DNA of 5,479 bases from JANPLN01 sp043757265 (lineage in GTDB: Bacteria; Bdellovibrionota; Bdellovibrionia; Bdellovibrionales; JAGQZY01): positions 1 to 5,479 of the forward strand of contig JAYUQP010000020.1 in assembly GCA_043757265.1 (NCBI GenBank). Reading direction: 5' to 3'. The first letter of the stretch is position 1; every line of letters starts with the position of its first letter. Shown in pieces: positions 1 to 5,189 of this stretch. The position numbers and the translations under genes are program-made. A model generated the notes under the pieces. The model saw only the letters and a list, made by a program, of their open reading frames with translations. It did not search any database and was not told the origin of the DNA.

Positions 1-767
1 GAGCCTTCGTGTTCCTCGTCGACAACAATCAAACCCAAATCGGGCACGGGACAAAACAGCGCCGAACGCACACCAATGAGAACACGGTTCTTTTTTTCGA
101 TGACACTCCACCACTGATTGGTACGTTCGCGATCGGTAAGGTTGGAATGCAACACGGCTATGTTTTCACCGAGGCGCTGGCGAAAACGTGAAATGAGCTG
201 CGGTGTAAGTGCTATTTCGGGAACAAGCACCATGGCACTGTTTCCTCTATCTAGCTGCTTTTTTATGAGGTCGATATACACTTCGGTTTTTCCCGAACCT
301 GTAACCCCCCAAAGAAGATGCGCGGAAAATCCATCGAAAGCCGCAACATCATCTACAATTTTTTGCTGCTCGGGATTGAGTTTTACTTGATTGTCGGGAA
401 GCGTGTCTGAAAAAAGACTTTTTTCCGAAGCCCTCCGCCCTTTTTTTGCGAGTTGCGGAAAAAACAGCGAAAACACCTCTCCCGGCGGATAGTGATAGTA
501 TTGGGCAACCCAAAGAGCCCAGTCCATTTGCGCCTTGCTCAACTGTGGATATTCTTCAAGGATCGACGAAACGGGTTTAATTTTAAACTTCTCGCTCATC
601 GTCGTTTCAGCGCGAACAACGAGGCCGCGGATGGATCTCTTTCCAAGGGGAACTTCTACCAATTGCCCTGCAGTTAAAGGAATAGGTGATGAGTAAGTTA
701 AAAGCTGCGGGAGTGGCGCATCCACAGCGATTTTCCAAAGCGGAAGGAAGGAATTCTCGGTCAACAA
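1..767 (-). CDS. priA: Primosomal protein N' (PriA), replication-restart helicase, N-terminal part
   Basis: PriA is a superfamily 2 DNA helicase that binds stalled or repaired forks in the cytoplasm and starts reloading of the replicative helicase. The window holds the first 255 residues; the rest lies beyond the left edge. Residues about 8-105 match the 3'-end-binding domain (LPLWKIAVDAPLP, VEVPLGKRSIRGLV, then YYHYPPGEVFSLFFPQLAKKG). The helicase core follows: LNPEQQ near 130, Walker A GVTGSGKT at 154-161, LVPEIALTPQ at 181-190, VLHSNLTDRER near 206-215, GVRSALF near 232-238 and Walker B DEEH at 250-253. Only about 18 residues separate the two parts, so the winged-helix domain of E. coli PriA appears absent. 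The frame contains no ATG or GTG near its beginning; the start is one of two adjacent TTG codons (767 or 764) behind an AGGA at 776-773. It follows the LolA-like gene by 7 bases and is probably co-transcribed with it. Family assignment is very secure; the exact start is uncertain by one codon. Confidence 0.96.
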   Translation of the reverse strand, partial: MLTENSFLPLWKIAVDAPLPQLLTYSSPIPLTAGQLVEVPLGKRSIRGLVVRAETTMSEKFKIKPVSSILEEYPQLSKAQMDWALWVAQYYHYPPGEVFSLFFPQLAKKGRRASEKSLFSDTLPDNQVKLNPEQQKIVDDVAAFDGFSAHLLWGVTGSGKTEVYIDLIKKQLDRGNSAMVLVPEIALTPQLISRFRQRLGENIAVLHSNLTDRERTNQWWSVIEKKNRVLIGVRSALFCPVPDLGLIVVDEEHEG

Positions 768-776
768 ATACGTCCT
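762..776 (-). promoter_or_regulatory. Ribosome binding site and double TTG start of priA
   Basis: On the minus strand the string AGGA (776-773) overlaps the TAG stop of the preceding gene (777-775). It is followed after 5 bases by TTG (767-765) and after 8 bases by a second TTG (764-762). No ATG or GTG is available in this frame near the first conserved PriA residues, so a TTG start is needed. Either spacing works; 767 gives the longer protein. The overlap of Shine-Dalgarno and upstream stop suggests translational coupling. Confidence 0.6.
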
Positions 777-1569
777 AACGAAAGCGCGAGTAAAATTCTT
801 TAAGATTTGCGTTTTGCGGCAAAAGTGCTTTGCTTTCTTTTTGGATTTTCATCGAGGCCTCGAGCTTTTTTTGTTCCACAAATTGTGTGGAGGTGTTTTG
901 CATGATGACGGTTGAGCTTTTCCAGAAAAGAGTTTGTAGCTCTGCTTGTTTTACTTTTCCCTCTTCGAAATCCTTAAACGCATCAAACTCCACCTCGATT
1001 TGCGAACCCATGCGAAGCTTGCGAATAAGAAAACTATCTTGTTCCACCCACAAACGCGGCGGTTGCAGCGTATTTTTAGAATCCGAGGCTCCTAAAACAT
1101 AAGCTACGGCACCTTTGTAACGATCGAGATTCATAAAATTTGCAGAGGAACTGTCTGCCGCGTTGGTGCTGGGAATTATCTGCATTGCAAAAAGCCGGCT
1201 TTGCAGCGCCCGTGAACTGCGATAGTGCAGCAAGGGTTCGAAAAATTCGGGGCTGAGCGGGAAACTTTGAGTTTTCCCTTCCACCGACGTCGTCATTCTT
1301 TTGCCGCTTTTGTACAGAATTTCGAATTTCCACGAAGTGCCGTCGGCGTTTGTACCGTCCACATCCAATTTCATTAAATCAGCATGCGAGATGTACCACG
1401 TTTCGTTGGCAATAACGTTGTCGTCTTTGAGCGTGATTGTGCGCTTGAGAATAAAACCTTTTTTGCCACCTGTGGTGCTTACCATTTTGCCAAGAACAGT
1501 GCTGAGCTTTGGAACGTAGGCGTTGGCAGAGAAACCAAGGCAAAAAATTAAAAGAACAAACTGAATCAT
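775..1569 (-). CDS. Exported LolA-like (outer-membrane lipoprotein-sorting type) protein
   Basis: This 264-residue protein begins with a short hydrophobic signal peptide ending in an Ala-x-Ala site (SANA, residues 14-17), so the mature chain is probably periplasmic; there is no lipobox. The body is beta-rich and resembles the LolA / lipoprotein-sorting fold: TLKDDNVIANETWYIS (46-61), a long polar middle, then PPRLWVEQDSFLIRKLRM followed by VEFDAFKDFEEGKVKQAE and LQTLFW. The 'wvd..sflp.r....VeF..y' layout is typical of that superfamily, which carries lipids or lipoproteins, but I cannot match it to a defined subfamily. The ATG at 1569 has GGAG at a 6-base spacing. Its first bases overlap the galU stop as ATGA (1569-1566), so translation is likely coupled to galU, and priA follows after 7 bases. 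The signal peptide's n-region (MIQ) lacks a basic residue, which is unusual. Being a real exported protein is secure; the LolA-like label is an inference. Confidence 0.7.
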   Translation of the reverse strand: MIQFVLLIFCLGFSANAYVPKLSTVLGKMVSTTGGKKGFILKRTITLKDDNVIANETWYISHADLMKLDVDGTNADGTSWKFEILYKSGKRMTTSVEGKTQSFPLSPEFFEPLLHYRSSRALQSRLFAMQIIPSTNAADSSSANFMNLDRYKGAVAYVLGASDSKNTLQPPRLWVEQDSFLIRKLRMGSQIEVEFDAFKDFEEGKVKQAELQTLFWKSSTVIMQNTSTQFVEQKKLEASMKIQKESKALLPQNANLKEFYSRFR

Positions 1570-2450
1570 TTTAAGCTCCGAGTGAGTTGTTGAAGATATT
1601 TTTTTAAATCGGCGCCAATTTGCGGGTGTTTGAGTCCCATTTCGATATTTGCAATTACATATCCAAGTTTGTCGCCAGCATCATAACGAATACCCTCAAC
1701 GAAGCGGGCAAGTAGACCTTCGTTTTTTGCTAACTTGCACATGGCATCGGTGAGTTGCACCTCGCCGTTTTTGCCGGGGGCAAGATTTTCGAGATGAGTA
1801 AAAATATCTGCTGTAAAAATATAACGTCCCGGTAGGGCCCAACAACTCGGAGCTTTGTCGGCCGCCGGTTTTTCCACCACGTCGTCGACACGAACCCAGT
1901 CCTTTTCTTTTTTGCCGCTGATGATTCCGTATTTAGTAACGTCCTCTGGTGCCACCTCCATGATGGCAACGGTGGACAAACCAGTTTCGTCAAACGTATT
2001 GGAAAGTTGCTTAATTGCTGACGGTGTTTCGGGAGTTGGTGGGATCATCAACTCATCTCCCAGGAGCACTGCGAACGGTTCGTCGCCCACGATGGGGCGG
2101 CCTACGTAAACTGCATGGCCCAGGCCCAACGCCTGTTTCTGCCGAATGCTGATGATGTTGACCATGTTGCGAATGTCGTTGAGCTGCTTTAACAATTCGT
2201 GTTTTCCCGTTCGCGCGAGGGTCTCTTCGAGCTCAACATGCCGATCAAAAAAGTCCTCGATGGCATTTTTTCGCCGGCCAGATATTAAAATGACATCTTC
2301 GATTCCAGCGAGGGCCACTTCGCGCACAACATGAAGTAAAAGGGGCTCGTCGACGATGGGGAGCATCTCCTTGGGGACCGAATTAGTGATGGGCAAAAAA
2401 CGAGTGCCCAATCCCGCCGTTGGTATGATGGCTTTGCGAACACGCTTCAT
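1566..2450 (-). CDS. galU: UTP-glucose-1-phosphate uridylyltransferase
   Basis: GalU makes UDP-glucose and pyrophosphate from UTP and glucose-1-phosphate in the cytoplasm, feeding LPS core, capsule, glycan and galactose pathways. The 294-residue length is normal for bacterial GalU. Visible motifs, numbered from the ATG at 2450, are the nucleotide-binding loop AGLGTRFLP (12-20) with PKEMLP (26-31), RQKQALGLGHAV (103-114), VLLGDE (128-133, with the nucleotide/metal-site Asp132), YGIISG (174-179), VVEKP (191-195), GRYIF (208-212), GKNGEVQLTDAM (226-237, with the sugar/metal-site Glu230) and YDAGDKLGY (256-264). All expected active-site blocks are intact. An upstream in-frame ATG at 2468 would add six residues but has no Shine-Dalgarno, while the ATG at 2450 follows AAGGAG, so 2450 is preferred. 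It is the first gene of a three-gene minus-strand unit and overlaps the next gene by ATGA. Confidence 0.96.
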   Translation of the reverse strand: MKRVRKAIIPTAGLGTRFLPITNSVPKEMLPIVDEPLLLHVVREVALAGIEDVILISGRRKNAIEDFFDRHVELEETLARTGKHELLKQLNDIRNMVNIISIRQKQALGLGHAVYVGRPIVGDEPFAVLLGDELMIPPTPETPSAIKQLSNTFDETGLSTVAIMEVAPEDVTKYGIISGKKEKDWVRVDDVVEKPAADKAPSCWALPGRYIFTADIFTHLENLAPGKNGEVQLTDAMCKLAKNEGLLARFVEGIRYDAGDKLGYVIANIEMGLKHPQIGADLKKYLQQLTRSLK

Positions 2451-2454
2451 GGAA

Positions 2455-2460
2455 CTCCTT
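2455..2460 (-). promoter_or_regulatory. Shine-Dalgarno of galU
   Basis: AAGGAG on the minus strand (2460-2455) lies 4 bases before the ATG at 2450. The spacing is slightly tight but the match is strong. It decides in favour of the 294-residue start over the ATG at 2468, which would place this Shine-Dalgarno inside the coding region and has none of its own. Confidence 0.7.
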
Positions 2461-2609
2461 TTGCTCATTCGAACGGCCGACGTTCTCAGAGATGGTCTAA
2501 AAGTAGAGGTACAAAGGTATCAAAATGGGACATGCGAGGCTATAACTAATGCACAAAGCAATGAATCCAGCTATTCTTAGATTACCTGTGCGTGTGTTGG
2601 GGGATTTTT

Positions 2610-2613
2610 GAGG
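2610..2613 (+). promoter_or_regulatory. Shine-Dalgarno selecting the GTG start at 2620
   Basis: GAGG at 2610-2613 (within GAGGGG) sits 6 bases before the GTG at 2620. A TTG at 2608 is also in frame but would overlap this site and has no purine-rich string at proper distance. The GTG start gives an n-region MSRARS with two arginines ahead of the hydrophobic core, which is what a signal peptide needs. Confidence 0.6.
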
Positions 2614-2619
2614 GGAAAC

Positions 2620-3909
2620 GTGAGTCGAGCAAGATCCATTGTGATGATTCTTTTAATCACCGGTGCGGTGCTTTTCTCCTATCAGAATTGCGGTGTTGAG
2701 CCTTCACAAAGTATGTTTGATGTGAAGCAAGCCTATAAACTTCCGTATGAAGCCTCAATCGATCAAATTGCCTACATGTCGTGTGCTGAGCAAGAGGGAG
2801 TGCCCAACGAGCCTGACGTCTTTTTTAGTTTTCGTGCCGGGGCTTACACAGACACCTCGGGACTCCGCTTGAGCGATGACTTCCTCTATGAAACTCGTCG
2901 GGACAGCAGCAGCTCGCGCGCCTTAAAACTGAGCGAAGAATTCGTTAGCATGAATCGCCGCTTGATGTTTTCGATTCGTCAGCAATCAGATTTAAACGTG
3001 AGCTACATGAATGACGGCAGCAGCATCGGCATTGAAGAGCAGGATTATGATTTTGTTTTTGGCGATTTAGGATCAAGCGCCATGTCGGCGTCGCTTGTAA
3101 GTTTAGAAACAGATGCTTATTTGAACTATTGGGCTCCGGGCGGGATTGAGTCAGATGCCTACATGCAGGGCACGATGGTGTTTAATTCTGCGGAGTCGGT
3201 GGCCCAAGAAACGCGGGATTTTTTGGAAAGAAATGGGGGATTGCTCACCCTCGGCTACGCCAGTCCAGTAGACCCTGCGACATTGCTCACCAGAGCCTCG
3301 TATTCATCAAACCAAGACGATGACGGTGATGGCATTAGTAACGACGCCGACGATGATATTGTACCGGCTAGCGAAGCCTACGGTGTGGGACTAAAACTCA
3401 CATTTAAGCAGCCGAACCCATCAAACTGGGGATACACCCAGTCCGGTCTTAATAATACGCCGCAACCAAATTTGCCGAAAAGAGTTCTCGCAACTGCGTA
3501 TGAGTACGATCTTTCGGCTCCTCAGCAAGTAAAGGCCACATGGTCGTGCCCGACCGCCTTGCAATTGCGAATCATATTTCCTGACGACAAAGACATTGCT
3601 GATCCATATCCATTTTCGACAGCGCGTACGCTTTGTCCAGATGCTGCGGATCCAACAAGCGCGACCGATCTGGCAAACTTTCAAATCGCACGGCGCTCAT
3701 TGCCTGTTGCACATTGGAAAATAAATTGGGCACGCAGATGTGCCGTTCCCAAATTCTACACCAAGGGGAGTTGTTACGGAGTCGATGTAGGAACAAATAC
3801 AACTCGCTCTCCAAGATATGATTTCACTCAGTCGAGAACAACCAATGTTTGCAATCCTGCGATCAACCCCGCCTGCTTGCATTTTGTGAGTATCTGCCTT
3901 AAACCTTAG
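2620..3909 (+). CDS. Large lipoprotein with a calcium-loop motif and Cys-rich tail, function unknown
   Basis: I do not recognise a named family for this 429-residue protein. Residues 1-24 form a signal peptide: MSRARS, a hydrophobic core VMILLITGAVLF, then SYQNC with Cys24 as the likely lipidation site. The -3 to -1 residues (Tyr-Gln-Asn) do not fit the classical lipobox. The mature part includes IDQIAYMSC (Cys55), FFSFRAGAY and GLRLSDDFL. Residues 233-244 give the pattern DxDxDGxxNxxD, as in thrombospondin type-3 or EF-like calcium loops, followed by more aspartates. Seven of the nine cysteines (310, 339, 374, 385, 411, 419, 426) fall in the last 120 residues, suggesting a disulfide-bonded terminal domain; the chain ends with VSICLKP. 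A start at GTG 2620 is chosen for its Shine-Dalgarno. The stop is 2 bases before the beta-barrel gene, so the two are probably co-translated and may function together at the outer membrane. Surface exposure, adhesion or a structural role are possible but unsupported. Confidence 0.85.
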   Translation: MSRARSIVMILLITGAVLFSYQNCGVEPSQSMFDVKQAYKLPYEASIDQIAYMSCAEQEGVPNEPDVFFSFRAGAYTDTSGLRLSDDFLYETRRDSSSSRALKLSEEFVSMNRRLMFSIRQQSDLNVSYMNDGSSIGIEEQDYDFVFGDLGSSAMSASLVSLETDAYLNYWAPGGIESDAYMQGTMVFNSAESVAQETRDFLERNGGLLTLGYASPVDPATLLTRASYSSNQDDDGDGISNDADDDIVPASEAYGVGLKLTFKQPNPSNWGYTQSGLNNTPQPNLPKRVLATAYEYDLSAPQQVKATWSCPTALQLRIIFPDDKDIADPYPFSTARTLCPDAADPTSATDLANFQIARRSLPVAHWKINWARRCAVPKFYTKGSCYGVDVGTNTTRSPRYDFTQSRTTNVCNPAINPACLHFVSICLKP

Positions 3910-3911
3910 GC

Positions 3912-4745
3912 ATGATTTTGTTTTCCATTCTCGTCTTTTTTTCTTCTGCACAGGTTGGATCGGTAGCGGATGCCATGGGTGGCGCGGGCATTGCGGGAGC
4001 ACATCCTTACGAGTCTGCTATTTTGAATCCAGCAGCGCTTGTGGAATTTAAAACTCAGCACTTTGGTTTGCAACAACGTTCAGCGGATTTGGGCCCCGCG
4101 CTTGAACAAAAACAGTATTCATTTTTCTTTACAGATGCTGGGGCGTCGACAGTATTTCCGGGCACCATTTTTTACCGCAACCGAACAAATCTTTTTCTCG
4201 ATCAAAAAGTTCGCGAACAACATTTGCAAATTTCGGGCGCGGCAGCACTCACTGAAAAATTGGCAGCTGGAATCTCGGGTTATAAAATTAAAACAGATTT
4301 AATGAACGGTGATGATTACAATCAATACAACGTCGATATTGGAACGTACTGGTTAGCACTTCCGGGATTGGCTGTTGGTGGCGTTTTTCGTGGATTGATG
4401 GGTTCGGAAACCACTGCCTGGCCGTTATCACAGGTGATTCCCATGGCTGGAACCGGGGCGGAGTATCGGTTTTTTGAGATGTTCAAAATTCGATATGATG
4501 TGAATTATTTTTTAGAGCAAAACGGAGAAAAAAGATTTCGGCACCAGGTAGGTGGCGAGGTGCGCTACGATTTTATGCTCGCATTGCGAACCGGCTTTAG
4601 CCAAGACGACCGCTTGGGAGAAAACCGCTGGAGTTTAGGGGCTGGCTGGGACGGCCCACGATTGAAGGTGGCTTACGCTTTCCAAAAAGAAGAGAGAAAA
4701 GGATTGGGAGATGCCCACTCGGTTGACATGTGGTTCGACTTTTGA
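3912..4745 (+). CDS. Outer-membrane beta-barrel protein (FadL/TraF-like N-terminal motif)
   Basis: The 277-residue product has a short signal peptide (MILFSILVFFSSA, likely cut after Ala13) and then ADAMGGAGIAGAH ... ESAILNPAAL (20-43). This Gly/Ala-rich start followed by 'NPA' is typical of FadL/OmpP1-like, PorV-like and TraF-like outer-membrane barrels. The rest alternates polar and aromatic residues as expected for beta strands (YKIKTDLMNG, FKIRYDVNYFLE, QVGGEVRYDFMLALRTGF, WSLGAGWDGPRLKVAYAF). It ends in VDMWFDF, a C-terminal aromatic residue fitting the BAM recognition signal. The length is shorter than FadL (about 420), so a smaller barrel is likely. It begins 2 bases after the lipoprotein stop and has no usable Shine-Dalgarno of its own (only AGG touching the start), so translation probably depends on ribosomes ending the upstream gene. 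The signal n-region lacks basic residues. Barrel nature is well supported; substrate and exact family are not. Confidence 0.82.
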   Translation: MILFSILVFFSSAQVGSVADAMGGAGIAGAHPYESAILNPAALVEFKTQHFGLQQRSADLGPALEQKQYSFFFTDAGASTVFPGTIFYRNRTNLFLDQKVREQHLQISGAAALTEKLAAGISGYKIKTDLMNGDDYNQYNVDIGTYWLALPGLAVGGVFRGLMGSETTAWPLSQVIPMAGTGAEYRFFEMFKIRYDVNYFLEQNGEKRFRHQVGGEVRYDFMLALRTGFSQDDRLGENRWSLGAGWDGPRLKVAYAFQKEERKGLGDAHSVDMWFDF

Positions 4746-4764
4746 TAGCTCACTGCAACACACT

Positions 4765-4771
4765 TAAGGAG
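4765..4771 (+). promoter_or_regulatory. Perfect Shine-Dalgarno of the small basic protein
   Basis: TAAGGAG at 4765-4771 is an uninterrupted complement to the 16S rRNA tail and lies 5 bases before the ATG at 4777. It is the strongest ribosome binding site in the window and is the main evidence that the 43-codon frame downstream is translated, and translated well. Confidence 0.8.
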
Positions 4772-4776
4772 ACTTT

Positions 4777-4908
4777 ATGGCTTCAGCGACACATAGAACT
4801 AAGAAAATCCGCAATAAAAAACTCGCCACTAAAGGCAAGAAGCGTAAAGCAAAAAACCGCAATCAGGGGACGACGCAGACACAAGCCGAACTCTTCGGCG
4901 ACAAATAG
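4777..4908 (+). CDS. Small Lys/Arg-rich basic protein, 43 residues, function unknown
   Basis: The frame encodes 43 residues and is too short for most gene finders. It opens MASATHRTKKIRNKK, continues through a dense basic block GKKRKAKNRN (20-29) and ends in a more acidic tail, TQAELFGDK. Fourteen of 43 residues are Lys or Arg and there is no Cys, signal peptide or membrane segment, so a cytosolic nucleic-acid- or ribosome-binding role is a reasonable guess. Translation is supported by the perfect TAAGGAG at 4765-4771. It starts 31 bases after the beta-barrel stop, so it may be the last gene of the plus-strand unit or have its own promoter. The opening reminds me of small basic proteins annotated only as hypothetical in predatory and related delta-type bacteria, but I cannot confirm a family. 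A longer overlapping frame (4730-4987) is out of register and lacks a ribosome binding site. Confidence 0.75.
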   Translation: MASATHRTKKIRNKKLATKGKKRKAKNRNQGTTQTQAELFGDK

Positions 4909-5043
4909 CTCGACACTGGAAAACGGGGCCGCCCATTTATTAGGGCCTTCGTTGCCCGCGCGCTCGGCTTGTGCGGCGTGCCTGTAGCACGCCTCCGCGC
5001 CTCACGCTTGTCGCCTCGACTTTGCCCGTTTTGCAGCGTCGAG
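4909..5043. repeat. Large imperfect inverted-repeat element (palindromic repeat or structured RNA)
   Basis: The left arm (4909-4929, CTCGACACTGGAAAACGGGG plus C) pairs with the right arm (5024-5043, GCCCGTTTTGCAGCGTCGAG): 18 Watson-Crick pairs, two mismatches (4915/5037 and 4919/5033) and one bulged G. The arms enclose about 94 bases that are more GC-rich than the flanks and contain a perfect 7-bp hairpin plus a possible GGGC/GCCC stem (4943-4957). The left arm starts at the base after the TAG of the small basic gene. No T-run follows either arm, so it is not a standard intrinsic terminator. Compensated and near-perfect pairing over this distance is unlikely by chance. A dispersed intergenic repeat of MITE/REP type, a structured non-coding RNA, or a 3' UTR stabiliser are all possible. 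Confidence 0.65.
4975..4993. repeat. Perfect 7-bp GC hairpin at the core of the inverted-repeat element
   Basis: GGCGTGC (4975-4981), loop CTGTA, then GCACGCC (4987-4993) form a perfect stem. It lies near the centre of the larger palindrome, which supports reading 4909-5043 as one nested structure. Confidence 0.7.
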
Positions 5044-5189
5044 ACTTAAGTGAGCCCCGGTGGTAACTTTCTTGATGTACTCTCCATCTCTTTAAATTTC
5101 CTACTTTCTGTTGCTATGGCTTCGCGAGCACTATGTGCTCTGCTGAGACCGTCTATACAAAACGTTGGGCAAAACTTCTTATTTGAAAG
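5044..5189. other. Convergent intergenic spacer with a short hairpin, no gene seen
   Basis: This is the rest of the space between the plus-strand unit and the minus-strand receptor gene. It holds a 6-bp hairpin GAGCAC-TAT-GTGCTC (5126-5140), with no T-run on either side, so it is a poor candidate for an intrinsic terminator in either direction. A 25-codon ATG frame beginning at 5115 has no ribosome binding site and is not called. I see no tRNA, origin or operator. Confidence 0.4.

Larger units (their letters stand above)
2451..2619. promoter_or_regulatory. Divergent intergenic region, presumed promoters for both units
   Basis: This stretch lies between divergently read galU and the lipoprotein gene and must hold the promoters of both transcription units if they are not read from elsewhere. 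The best -10-like string for the plus strand is TATAAC at 2541-2546, with only a poor -35 candidate (TATCAA, 2518-2523) upstream. The same six bases read TTGATA on the minus strand, but the matching -10 (TAGACC around 2499-2494) is weak. I see no clear operator palindrome or riboswitch. The existence of promoters here is an inference from layout; the exact boxes are not trustworthy. Confidence 0.3.

Noticed and set aside
118..677. Plus-strand open frames opposite the left-edge gene
   Set aside because: They are antisense shadows of priA, whose minus-strand translation has clear helicase motifs.
2451..2468. Longer galU start at the ATG at 2468
   Set aside because: No Shine-Dalgarno precedes it and it would add six residues not expected before the conserved RKAIIPTAGLGTR start; the ATG at 2450 has AAGGAG.
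3421..4002. Minus-strand open frames opposite the lipoprotein end and barrel start
   Set aside because: They have no ribosome binding sites or recognisable domains and lie opposite strongly supported plus-strand genes.
4730..4987. An 85-codon plus-strand frame spanning the end of the barrel gene and the small basic gene
   Set aside because: It lacks a ribosome binding site, overlaps the barrel end out of frame, and competes with the 4777 frame, which has a perfect Shine-Dalgarno; its residues show no protein-like pattern and it runs into the palindromic element.
4909..5060. Minus-strand frame through the palindromic element (Arg/Ala/Lys-rich translation)
   Set aside because: No start with a ribosome binding site; the open frame is explained by GC-rich structured DNA, and the palindromic arms account for the sequence better.
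5126..5140. Hairpin as an intrinsic terminator between the convergent genes
   Set aside because: The stem is only 6 bp and neither strand has a T-run after it.
5164..5170. GTTGGGC as an integron attC core box next to the palindromic element
   Set aside because: A matching RYYYAAC partner at the proper place was not found and the large palindrome ends 120 bases away, so a cassette recombination site is not supported.
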